DNA of 50,307 nucleotides. It comes from Chitinophagales bacterium. GTDB lineage: Bacteria > Bacteroidota > Bacteroidia > Chitinophagales > Saprospiraceae. The notes beneath the pieces were generated by a model that did not search any database, was not told where the DNA came from, and saw only the letters and a list, made by a program, of their open reading frames with translations. Positions within the stretch are counted from its first letter, which is position 1. Every line of letters starts with the position of its first letter. The position numbers and the translations under genes were made by a program. Positions 41,053 to 48,755 of the stretch are shown here, one piece after another. The stretch spans positions 1 to 50,307 of the forward strand of contig JAKSDI010000229.1 of NCBI GenBank assembly GCA_022360175.1. The letters are read 5' to 3'.

Positions 41053-42254
41053 TGAAGGAGAAAATTAAGCAGTTTTTAGTTCAATATCGTAAACTCACAG
41101 GTGTTGAAATATGCATTCATGAAGAAGCGGTTCACTATCATCTGATTACGATACAACGCAAGGGAGATAGCCTTGATATTATCCATAAAAAACACGCTAT
41201 TCCCAATGAAGAGCAGCTATTTGCTCTATTACCCAAAGACATTCCATTAGCACTAACCGTAAGTGGTAAAGGCATTATACATAAACAACTGACTGAACAA
41301 TCAGCAGACTGGCTATCGCTACTACAGAAAAGCCTTCCTAATGTTGATAGTAATGATTTTACCGGACAAAATATACCGACTTCTGAAGGACAACTAATTA
41401 GCATTATTCGTAAAACAACACTGGATAAATTATTAGAGCGGTTTGATGATTATTCAGTAGTCAGCCTGACTACGGGTTTACCTGCCCTGGAGGCTTGCCT
41501 TCCCTTAATTGGCGATGGAAAATATAATACCTCTACTTATTCAATACAAATTTCTCAAAATGCAATCACCTCATATGAGAGTCTTCATAATCATGCAGCC
41601 ACTCAAACCATTGATCTTGGAGGAGAACTTCTAAACACTTTCTTACTGCCTGCTTTTGGTACTGCTCTCACTACTATACTTAATCCAGATAAAAAGCTAT
41701 ACTCCTACGAAACCATTGAGAAAAAAAGAAGCGATTATCAATACGCTAGCCTGGCTACAAAAATAGGTTGGACTGGACTTGGATTGTTATTAATTACACT
41801 GCTGGTTAATTTCATGATATTCGCTCAGCTAAATAGTAAAAACAATCAGCTTTCCAATGAAATGGCTTACAATCAATTGCAAGCCACAGAAATCCAACAA
41901 TTGCAAAAACAACTAGATACTAAAACCGCAACTCTCAGTAATAATCAATTATTGGCTCCCTCTAAGATTGCCTACTATGCGGATGAAATAGCCCAGCTAA
42001 TTCCTACGGGTATTCTTCTGGATCAGCTAAAAATATTTCCTCCTGCAGAAACATCAAACCGACAGGCTTCTACTTCCTTTTCTTCCTCCTCTGTTTACAT
42101 TAAAGGAAGCTGCAAAAACAGTGCCCTGCTCAATCTTTGGATCAGGCAACTGGAGGGATTAGATTGGGTAGAGTCATTAAAAGTATTGCCCTATAGGGAA
42201 ACAGATAAAGGAGTCGGGATATTCGAGTTGGAGCTTAGTTTATTTCAGCAGTAA
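41052..42254 (+). CDS. GspL/PilM-PilN-like assembly protein
   Basis: This 400-residue protein has a cytoplasmic N-terminal half of actin-like (PilM/GspL) appearance, for example EGQLISIIRKTTLDKLLE and DLGGELLNTFL near 190. A single membrane helix lies at about residues 238-256 (TGLGLLLITLLVNFMIF), followed by a coiled coil (about 258-300, SKNNQLSNEMAYNQLQ) and a small periplasmic ferredoxin-like domain. This combines the roles of PilM and PilN as GspL does. It overlaps gspD by one base. Overall similarity is low, so the assignment relies on layout and context. Confidence 0.72.
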   Translation: MKEKIKQFLVQYRKLTGVEICIHEEAVHYHLITIQRKGDSLDIIHKKHAIPNEEQLFALLPKDIPLALTVSGKGIIHKQLTEQSADWLSLLQKSLPNVDSNDFTGQNIPTSEGQLISIIRKTTLDKLLERFDDYSVVSLTTGLPALEACLPLIGDGKYNTSTYSIQISQNAITSYESLHNHAATQTIDLGGELLNTFLLPAFGTALTTILNPDKKLYSYETIEKKRSDYQYASLATKIGWTGLGLLLITLLVNFMIFAQLNSKNNQLSNEMAYNQLQATEIQQLQKQLDTKTATLSNNQLLAPSKIAYYADEIAQLIPTGILLDQLKIFPPAETSNRQASTSFSSSSVYIKGSCKNSALLNLWIRQLEGLDWVESLKVLPYRETDKGVGIFELELSLFQQ

Positions 42255-42623
42255 AAAAGTAAAAGTGGTAGTAACGTATAATTGACATCAAGGAAACATT
42301 TTATGATCAAGCTATACGTCAAAGATTGATTGTGCTTATATAATTGGCAGCTAAGTGTAAGTATGCCAGCAGGAGTACCAAAGGGAAAGCCTTCTAAGAA
42401 GCATATAGGAAAGGTCCACGAACCTTTTTCACAAAACAGGCTACGCCTGACTGAGTAATTGCACGAAAGTTTTGAAAATTCGTGAAATAAGTGTGATTCG
42501 TGGACCTCTAAACGTACTGGCACCTATGCCAAGATTTGCAGTCATTCCTGAATTTCAATTAAGCTGTTATACAGCTTAAGATCAGTTTATTCTGACCATT
42601 ACAAAGTACTTCCATATCCTCCC
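42255..42623. other. Intergenic region with a branched palindromic structure
   Basis: This 369-base gap after the secretion operon holds the structured element at 42412-42507. The hydrolase gene on the other strand is convergent. No RNA gene or reading frame of note was recognised elsewhere in it. Confidence 0.5.
42412..42507. repeat. Branched inverted repeat (outer stem with two inner hairpins)
   Basis: The outer arms AGGTCCACGAA (42412-42422) and TTCGTGGACCT (42497-42507) are perfect. Inside are a hairpin with CAGGC/GCCTG arms and a 3-base loop, and a second hairpin with CACGAA/TTCGTG arms. A cloverleaf-like fold results. It could act as a two-way terminator, a mobile palindrome or an RNA element. 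Confidence 0.55.
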
Positions 42624-44105
42624 CTACTCCACCGAAGGATGGGAAACTTCTCCCACCTTTCCTGTTACAGGTATAAATTCCAGTTTCGGACGAGACAAGG
42701 CTACATTATCTATATTTTCGCCTTTTAAAAATCGGATCATCGTATCTGCTGCTTGTGGATGAGTCATGATTTGTTCATGCCCTGCATTGTTGACAATAAT
42801 ATGGCTGCTATTGGAGAAGCCCCAGCGTACTTCTTCTGCCTGATACGGAGGCGTATTAAAATCCAGCGTACCACTCATAAATAAAGTGCGGACATCAGTA
42901 ATAAGTGGTGCTCGAAAATTAGCTCCTAAATCGGGCGTAGGCCAATCCTTGCTAAGATTGAAATTGACAATATTTTTAAAAATAGCCTGCTCTTCTTCTT
43001 CTTTTATCCGCTGCCATCGAACAGGGGTTGCCCCTGAAGCAGCATCCATTGTTGTAGCCATGCCAGATATACCATATAGATTATTAATCCGTTTTTGCAC
43101 AAACCATCTCAGAATAGAATAATCTCCCTGATCAATACTATATAAAAAACGGGGAAAAACGGGAATGTCACTGGCATCACCTATATCGTAACGGATAAGC
43201 ATATTTAGGGTATATGCACCTATTTTAAATTCCATGGGTTGACGGGTGAGCGGGGATCGCACTTTTATTCTTACTGGCTCTTTCTCCAGCTTTTGAATGA
43301 CTCTATGATATAAAGCCATAAAATCGGGCACCTCTGTACTAACACCAGGATCAGCATTAGAAAGCAATGCAATTTTTTGAAACTGTACATCCATAGCCGA
43401 AGGAAGTTTGAAGGTATGATTTAAACCCTCTACTCCAACCAGGATCGCATTTTCAACATGCTCACCATGGTACTTTATATACGTTTGCCCTAAATGAGTG
43501 CCATAGCTAAACCCTAGCAATGATATATCGGAATAGCCCAGTGCCTGCCGTAACTCATCAATATCTTTTGCATTCTCGATGGAAGTATAGCCTTCTAAAT
43601 CAACCCCTCGCTCTTCAAATTCCGTTAAAGCTCGCTGTTCTACTGCTTTAAAGTGCTTATGTAAAACGTCCTCATCTGCCAGCACATCTTCTGGTAAATC
43701 GTCTTGCCAGATATATAGTACTCGCTCCCTTCCTGCTCCGGTGCCTCTTTGGTCTAAGAGAATCACGTCTCCTAATTCTAAAAATTTAGACCAGACTTCC
43801 ATATATCTGGGGTTTTCTGCCTGCCAGGTACAACTCGAACCAGGTCCTCCTTCCAGATAAAAAAGCGGTACCTGTTGGTTAGCATTCGTGCTTTTCAGGC
43901 GTACAAAGTGGATATAAATATCTTCTGAATTGGGATTAGAGCGGTTTTCCGGAACTTTAAAGCGCCCTACCTCTCCTTTTATCTTTTTGCCTGACTGGTT
44001 AGAAAAAGTTTCCTCCCCTTCTATCTCCAATCGGCTTTCCAAACTTTGGGCATAACCATACATACAAGTCAAAGACAAACAAAACATAAAAAATAAAGTC
44101 TTCAT
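42624..44105 (-). CDS. Secreted alpha/beta hydrolase (S33 peptidase-like)
   Basis: This 493-residue protein has a signal peptide (cleavage after Ala19, Gln20 first). The fold starts with LFYLEGGPGSS near residue 82 (oxyanion HGGPG-type motif), then LLDQRGTGAGR near 115. The nucleophile motif is GFSYG near residue 199 (Ser201), the catalytic Asp lies in SGTLDFNTPPYQ near 413, and His in NAGHEQIMTH near 440. The combination matches S33 prolyl-type/tripeptidyl aminopeptidases with a C-terminal TAP-like part. It may degrade peptides outside the cytoplasm. It is convergent with the secretion operon, whose substrates are unknown. Confidence 0.87.
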   Translation of the reverse strand: MKTLFFMFCLSLTCMYGYAQSLESRLEIEGEETFSNQSGKKIKGEVGRFKVPENRSNPNSEDIYIHFVRLKSTNANQQVPLFYLEGGPGSSCTWQAENPRYMEVWSKFLELGDVILLDQRGTGAGRERVLYIWQDDLPEDVLADEDVLHKHFKAVEQRALTEFEERGVDLEGYTSIENAKDIDELRQALGYSDISLLGFSYGTHLGQTYIKYHGEHVENAILVGVEGLNHTFKLPSAMDVQFQKIALLSNADPGVSTEVPDFMALYHRVIQKLEKEPVRIKVRSPLTRQPMEFKIGAYTLNMLIRYDIGDASDIPVFPRFLYSIDQGDYSILRWFVQKRINNLYGISGMATTMDAASGATPVRWQRIKEEEEQAIFKNIVNFNLSKDWPTPDLGANFRAPLITDVRTLFMSGTLDFNTPPYQAEEVRWGFSNSSHIIVNNAGHEQIMTHPQAADTMIRFLKGENIDNVALSRPKLEFIPVTGKVGEVSHPSVE

Positions 44106-44308
44106 GGTGATCTCTGTTTTTTATGCCAATTTAAATGGTCATTACAAGCTAGATACAGACAATCGATAAAGCCGCACATTCGCATGTCTTATAATTTGTT
44201 AAGATAGTCCAACAGCATTCGGGGGTAGAAACTTCAAATTCAGGCTAGCATACTTTGAATTCAGCATCAAAAGCCTGAGACTTATATCATAATGATTAAT
44301 TTGGAGGA

Positions 44309-45382
44309 ATGAAAAGGGAAGTAAATACACTCCTGGACAAAATCTTACAAAATCGGGTATTGACACATATCTTGTTTTGGGCTTTTGTACTATTAATTGC
44401 TCCACTTACTTCATCTGAAAATGTAAGGAACATTCAGGAAGCTTATCTTTTCCGTGCCGTTGCCCTTCCTATGAAAATTATCCCTACTTATTTTGTGGTG
44501 TATTTTCTAATACCCCGATACCTGCATCAAAAGAAGTACTTCCTCTTTTGGTTGTATTTCGTGTTATCTTCCATCCTTTTTACAATCGTATACCGCTTTA
44601 ATAATATCCACATTGCCGAAACCCTTGCAGGCCTTGACCAACCCAAGGAATCCCTCCTGCAAATTATCTATGAGTTAGAATTTACTGTGCTAGGATATTT
44701 CTTCAGGGTATACTTTTTTACCATGATCTTCATCATGATCAAAACATTTAGAGAACGAGCCGCCAAACAACATCAGATAGAAAGCCTCCTCAAAGAAAAA
44801 ACCCAGGCAGAGCTCAATTTTTTAAAAGCTCAAATTCATCCCCATTTCTTATTCAATACTCTCAATAACTTGTATGCCCTATGTCTGGACAAATCAGATG
44901 AAGCACCCGATGTGGTGGCAAAGCTATCTGAAATGCTGGATTATATGCTTTATCAATGCAAAGCCCCTAAAGTTTTAATCAGCAAAGAAATCAGCCTTTT
45001 AGAAAACTATATCGATCTGGAAAAAATCAGGTATGGGCATCGCCTTAAACTAGATTTCACACATACCCTAGATGATCCCCAAGCTATGATTGCACCATTG
45101 ATTTTAATTTCTTTTGTGGAAAATGCGTTTAAGCATGGCGTGAGTAGCACTTTACAAGACCCCATCGTCAATATGACATTGACCGTTGAGAACAATCAAC
45201 TAAATTTCAACATCTTTAATACCAAATCCGAGGACGTGCAAAGTGATCAGATGGACTACAAAAAAGGAATTGGCATCAAAAATGTAAAGCGCCAGTTAGA
45301 ATTGGTCTATCCAAATCAATACGAATTGAAGGTAAATGAAGCCCAAAAATCATATGAAGTAAACTTAAGGATAACTTTATGA
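44309..45382 (+). CDS. LytS-family sensor histidine kinase
   Basis: This 357-residue kinase has four membrane helices in its first 150 residues and no extracellular sensing domain. The kinase core has the phospho-acceptor in AQIHPHFLFNTLNNLYAL (His near residue 176) and an N-box, FVENAFKHG, near 270. The G-box is GIGIKNVKRQLELVYP near 330. The ATG follows a GGAGG ribosome binding site at spacing 4, unusually strong for Bacteroidota. The response regulator gene starts 4 bases inside its end (ATGA). The signal is unknown; such pairs often control nearby envelope genes. Confidence 0.92.
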   Translation: MKREVNTLLDKILQNRVLTHILFWAFVLLIAPLTSSENVRNIQEAYLFRAVALPMKIIPTYFVVYFLIPRYLHQKKYFLFWLYFVLSSILFTIVYRFNNIHIAETLAGLDQPKESLLQIIYELEFTVLGYFFRVYFFTMIFIMIKTFRERAAKQHQIESLLKEKTQAELNFLKAQIHPHFLFNTLNNLYALCLDKSDEAPDVVAKLSEMLDYMLYQCKAPKVLISKEISLLENYIDLEKIRYGHRLKLDFTHTLDDPQAMIAPLILISFVENAFKHGVSSTLQDPIVNMTLTVENNQLNFNIFNTKSEDVQSDQMDYKKGIGIKNVKRQLELVYPNQYELKVNEAQKSYEVNLRITL

Positions 45383-46107
45383 ATCGTAAAATCAGGTGTA
45401 TAGTCGTAGATGATGAGCCACTTGCAATTGGTTTATTGGAAAAACATATCCAGCAATTCTCTCAATTGGAGTTGGTAGCCAGTTGCTGGAATGCCATCCA
45501 AGCTTTTGAAATCCTTAAGACTGCACCAATTGACCTTATTTTTCTTGATATTCAAATGCCTCAACTCGATGGTATAGAATTTGTAAAATCGCTTCCATCT
45601 CCTCCCAGTATTATTTTTACAACCGCTTATAGAGAATATGCAGTAGAAAGTTACGAATTAGATGTGGTAGATTACCTTCTCAAGCCCATCACTTTCAATC
45701 GCTTTTTCAAATCTATCAATAAATACCTGGACAAAACAGCACGTCTGCTCCATACCAATATCCCATCAACAAATACCAACTCCTCCTCTCCGGCATATAT
45801 GTATGTCAATGCCAACCGCAAATATGTAAAAGTACATTTCCAGGACATCCTTTACATTGAAAGCCTGAAGGATTACGTACGAATCCATACTTCGACACAA
45901 AAAATAATGACCAAGGACAAGATCAGCCTTTTTGAACATAAACTACCTGATTATTTTATTAGAGTACATCGATCCTTCATAGTCAACACTCATAAGATTA
46001 CTGCTTTCACTCACCAGGATATAGAAATTGATGCCATTGAAATCCCTATTGGTATTTCTTATAAAAAAGAAGTATTGCATTTGTTGAAAAGTGACCAGAG
46101 TACTTAG
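45379..46107 (+). CDS. LytTR-family response regulator
   Basis: This is a 242-residue regulator partner to the kinase above. The receiver domain (about 5-120) has the acidic pocket VVDDEPLA near 10 and the phospho-acceptor Asp in IFLDIQMPQLDGIEF near 55, then TTAYREYAVESYELDVVDYLLKP split around 85-105. The LytTR DNA-binding domain (about 140-240) has YVNANRKYVKVHFQDILYIE and FIRVHRSFIVN. It binds DNA as a beta-stranded domain. Target genes are not evident in the window. Confidence 0.95.
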   Translation: MNRKIRCIVVDDEPLAIGLLEKHIQQFSQLELVASCWNAIQAFEILKTAPIDLIFLDIQMPQLDGIEFVKSLPSPPSIIFTTAYREYAVESYELDVVDYLLKPITFNRFFKSINKYLDKTARLLHTNIPSTNTNSSSPAYMYVNANRKYVKVHFQDILYIESLKDYVRIHTSTQKIMTKDKISLFEHKLPDYFIRVHRSFIVNTHKITAFTHQDIEIDAIEIPIGISYKKEVLHLLKSDQST

Positions 46108-46280
46108 AATGGCTAAGAGGTTGTCTATGACTTAAGCTCTATTTATCATAACTACATACGGTTCATTTAAAACGTATGTTATGGGTAGCATGTTAAGCAT
46201 ATGTTTCGACTGGGTTTCAAACCCAGCCGATCAAATAATGAAGAGATAAGCATCTCTATACATGTTAATTTAGCATTTCT

Positions 46281-46447
46281 CTGGAAGACACACTCGAACG
46301 TATAACTTCATCATTTAACTTGATAGTAAAATGCTTAATAGAGTCGCTGAACTACAACAAATTCCTCAAGAAGACCAGGAAAGGCTCTTTTATATTTGGG
46401 ATATGACTATTAGAGATACTAAAGCTCGTAAAGCTTTCGCATCATAA
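46281..46447 (+). pseudogene. Remnant of a XRE-type HTH regulator
   Basis: One frame reads EDTLERITSSFNLIVKC (46283-46333), like the end of an HTH_3 domain. An overlapping frame, starting with the ATG at 46331, reads MLNRVAELQQIPQEDQERLF and then WDMTIRDTKARKAFAS before TAA at 46445-46447, like the helical tail of Bacteroidota XRE regulators. The frame change implies a frameshift and the 5' half is missing. The frame from 46331 alone encodes 38 residues. Confidence 0.45.
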
Positions 46448-46451
46448 AAAG

Positions 46452-46479
46452 AGCTCTGCCTAAATACATAGACAGAGCT
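46452..46479 (+). terminator. Terminator-like hairpin
   Basis: The arms AGCTCTGCCT and AGACAGAGCT pair with one mismatch around an 8-base loop. The downstream stretch is T-rich but interrupted. It lies 5 bases after the regulator remnant. Confidence 0.35.
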
Positions 46480-46576
46480 TTACTCTTTACTTTAATAACT
46501 GCATGGCATTTCTTGCTGGCTAAAGACAGCCTGGGTTGCATATCTTTTGATCGGAATACAAACCCAGTCGATAGAA

Positions 46577-47131
46577 TTACAACTTATTCTGGATAAATCT
46601 AATTTTTGTATCCCTGTTACTCTTTTCCACTTTAAAAGCTTTCCAGTTTTTCTTTTCATCTAGTTGAAGGTAGACCATGTGCTCTCCAAACACAACGCAG
46701 GCAAGGTTTGACTTAATATAAGCTGTAATTTGCTTATTCGAAGAAAAAGTATTCTGGTTATTAGTGTTTTTTTCATCATTGTAATTCCTCTTATCTTCTA
46801 AGTAAGATTTTGTAAAGCCTGAAAGTGTTATCACAAGTTCTTTCTTTTCTGATAAAGCTAATGAATCCAGTACATTACCTCCGACAAAAGATTCAAGTAG
46901 GTTATTGTACAGCCATTCAGGATTACTCCAGTTTAGTGCACCTTCTAAATTATCAGTCTCCATCTCCACCAAAAAATTATATGCAACAATGCAGATATTA
47001 TTTTTATAAACTTTAGTAGTAGCTAAATTTTCTAGTTTACATTGTTTGACTCTATAATCTTCCTGGCAACTAAGTTGAGTCAACTGTAAAAAAGCAAATA
47101 AACAGATGAATAATAATGATATATGGTTCAT
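46577..47131 (-). CDS. Putative immunity lipoprotein for the orphan Rhs tip
   Basis: This 184-residue protein has a signal peptide and lipobox (LTQLSC, Cys22). The mature part is mixed alpha/beta, hydrophilic, with no recognised domain; it includes AYNFLVEMETDNLEG near residue 50 and a strand pair near the end. It starts one base after the stop of the orphan Rhs C-terminal gene, the position immunity genes occupy in polymorphic toxin systems. A lipoprotein would protect against a toxin acting in the envelope. The immunity role is inferred from position only. Confidence 0.6.
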   Translation of the reverse strand: MNHISLLFICLFAFLQLTQLSCQEDYRVKQCKLENLATTKVYKNNICIVAYNFLVEMETDNLEGALNWSNPEWLYNNLLESFVGGNVLDSLALSEKKELVITLSGFTKSYLEDKRNYNDEKNTNNQNTFSSNKQITAYIKSNLACVVFGEHMVYLQLDEKKNWKAFKVEKSNRDTKIRFIQNKL

Positions 47132-47132
47132 G

Positions 47133-48415
47133 TTAATAGCCCTTTTTTATTTTTACTTGCTTATCGAGATATTTTTGAGGAGCTTCAGCATCATAATCTC
47201 TGTCTGCTCCTTTAATAACCTTGGCACCTGGTTGTTTTCTTAGGCCATTCCAAAGTTTGTTGGGATTAGTTACTTCGCCTTGATTTAAAGTAAAACCTCT
47301 AACCTTAAATTTAACATTTGTATTTCCCATATCTTTGCTCGTAGGGTATACTTCTTCTAATCCTTTCGTTACTATGTCACAACAATTATTAGTTTCCGCA
47401 TTGTACTTGTTCACAGAGAGATCGGAATTTGTTTTCATGCTTGATAGTTTACTCAAGGTCTTTTGATCTTGATCTTTGCTAGTGGCAACTTGAATCACAC
47501 CATCTGGACCTAGTTTAGTTTGAGCTTCTGAAAGTGTAATGCCCGAGTGAACCCTGTAATTGGCATCTAACGTTGAGTTTGGCATAGTGTAAGTCGTATA
47601 TTCCTCTCCAGCATATAATTCATAAACTGTTACATTTCCAGTCTTATTTCCTTCGCTATCGTATTCATCTATTGCTATAGCAGCATGTCCAGGAGTATCT
47701 TCATTTCCTTCCCAAAATAGCAAATAGATATCTTCTGGTTTCATCCCTGTTGGGTCAATCAAAGCGATGGGATTATTGATAACATAGCTATACGGAGAAT
47801 ATGCGAAAAACTCTTCCGCTAACGGATCTATCGTTGACCACCTCCCAATAGCCGGGTCATACCACCTTGCACCATAATCATATAGATTTATGTCAAAGTC
47901 CCTATTCAGTCCCTTCCCATTATAAAGCTTATTATTATCCGGTGTCACCGTTGCATACCAATTCCCATTCTGTTCCATTCCAAATGGATGAACGAGCGTA
48001 ATCCTGAAAAATCAGGATCAAATGTCCAATGGACATTTGGCGGAGTGAACCGCGATAGCGGCTTAAAACATAATGAGTAATCTCCAACTCATTTTCCTGA
48101 GTACCTGGATCATCCGATATTTCTATTATTCCGTTATTGTTAAAATCACAGAATGTCAGACGGTTATTACCCAAATGATCCTGGCGGAAGTATTCTGTCC
48201 TGTATTCATCTCCTACATGATCATATACAATTCTTCCATCTAAGGCATAGACCGCTTCTAGATTATTATCTCTGTACTCTATACCATTGATGTACTCTGT
48301 CTTGACATTGCCTTCTCCTATCTTTTCCCACTTCCTTCCCGTAGCATCATAGGTGATTTGCATACTACCTATTTGCTCTGGTAAGTTAAGGAAATGCTTG
48401 TAGCTTATCAAAAAG
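47133..48415 (-). pseudogene. Orphan Rhs tip with putative papain-like toxin, interrupted by a 76-bp insertion
   Basis: This 3' end of an Rhs/YD-repeat gene lacks its long N-terminal shell. The core (48415-48067) has ITYDATGRKW and FRQDHLGNNRLTF, but the frame shifts after ITHYV. It resumes in another frame at HPFGMEQNG (47990) and runs through LYDYGARWYDPAIGR, then DPLAEEF. The 76 bases 47991-48066 separate the two frames; removing them restores one open frame. The C-terminal toxin-like part (47133-47740) has GHAAIAIDEYD (His98 of the later frame) and NNCCDIVTKGLEE (Cys near 199), the His-before-Cys order of permuted papain-like enzymes. The later frame alone (47133-47978) is an intact 281-residue ORF. 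Rhs homology upstream ends near 48415, at a repeat. Confidence 0.75.
47991..48066. mobile_element. 76-bp hairpin-rich insertion in the orphan Rhs gene
   Basis: Three hairpins follow one another: ATCCTGA/TCAGGAT (48001-48018), AAATGTCC/GGACATTT (48020-48038) and CCGC/GCGG (48050-48061). AAC occurs at both edges (47991-47993 and 48067-48069), like a 3-bp target duplication. Removal joins ITHYV to HPFGME in frame. No transposase is encoded, so it would be a non-autonomous palindromic element. Confidence 0.6.
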
Positions 48416-48420
48416 CATAA

Positions 48421-48522
48421 AAATACCCCGTCCTCCTCTTTCAAGGACAAGGTATATACTGAGCTCTTTATAATAACTCCGCCGAGTCGCAGACTCGTTG
48501 TAGCGTATACTAAGGGCAGCGT
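48421..48522 (-). repeat. Direct repeat unit A with terminator-like hairpin
   Basis: This unit matches unit B in the blocks ACCCCGTCCT, AAGGACA, CGCCGAGTC-CAGAC and CTAAGGGCAGCGT with a divergent middle. On the minus strand the hairpin is followed by TATTTTTATG. Unit A lies at the broken 5' edge of the orphan Rhs gene. Confidence 0.65.
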
Positions 48523-48532
48523 GAGGTAAACT

Positions 48533-48560
48533 CCTTACAACACACTCTAAAGGTAGCGTG
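48533..48560 (-). repeat. Partial third copy of the repeat
   Basis: The core TTACA...CTAAAGGTAGCGT matches the end of unit B (TTACA...CTAAGGGCAGCGT) with few changes. It follows unit A by 10 bases, so the repeat end is present three times in about 230 bases. Confidence 0.5.
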
Positions 48561-48641
48561 GTCCATAGCGTAGCAGGCTTATTCATACTGACCGTCCTGA
48601 TGATCTGATCAGGACAGGATAGCATCAGTACGCCTCATAAA

Positions 48642-48746
48642 AAATTACCCCGTCCTAAACAAGGACAGGGTACTTTTCTTAAATTTTCTAAGCTATTTAT
48701 CTGCGCCGAGTCACAGACCATTTACAGTGCATTCTAAGGGCAGCGT
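48642..48746 (-). repeat. Direct repeat unit B, downstream of the immunity-like gene
   Basis: This holds the same blocks as unit A. The minus strand forms ACCCTGTCCT/AGGACGGGGT with one mismatch and is followed by AATTTTTTATG, a Rho-independent terminator for the lipoprotein gene at 48756-49514, whose stop is 10 bases away. Unit A looks like a copy of this gene end. Confidence 0.65.
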
Positions 48747-48755
48747 AATAAAAAC

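Larger units (their letters stand above)
46207..46575. repeat. Inverted repeat flanking a regulator remnant
   Basis: TCGACTGGGTTT starts at 46207 and its reverse complement lies at 46561-46572. Both flanks then contain a related CCGATCAAA or TTTGATCGG. The 46210-46226 segment is a perfect palindrome (CTGGGTTT C AAACCCAG). The ~370-base segment could be a decayed small mobile element. Confidence 0.42.
46108..46576. other. Intergenic region with palindromes and a regulator remnant
   Basis: This 469-base gap holds a hairpin (46147-46183, CATAAC...GTTATG arms), a 17-bp interrupted palindrome (46210-46226), a decayed HTH gene (about 46281-46447) and a terminator-like hairpin (46452-46479). A related inverted copy of the palindrome region lies at 46530-46575. 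No tRNA was recognised despite the GGGTTTCAAACCC-like sequence. Confidence 0.5.
48416..48755. other. Repeat-rich gap between Rhs cassettes
   Basis: This 340-base stretch is made of two ~100-base direct repeats (48421-48522 and 48642-48746), a partial third copy (48533-48560) and a palindrome (48595-48614). The 79-residue and longer frames crossing it are in repeats and are not called as genes. Confidence 0.6.

Noticed and set aside
46207-46227. tRNA-like T-arm (GGGTTTCAAACCC)
   Set aside because: The palindrome has only a one-base loop and no acceptor or anticodon arms around it; it is a simple inverted repeat.
48386-48625. 79-residue minus-strand reading frame between the Rhs cassettes
   Set aside because: It lies entirely in duplicated repeat units and crosses a terminator hairpin; no domain is visible.
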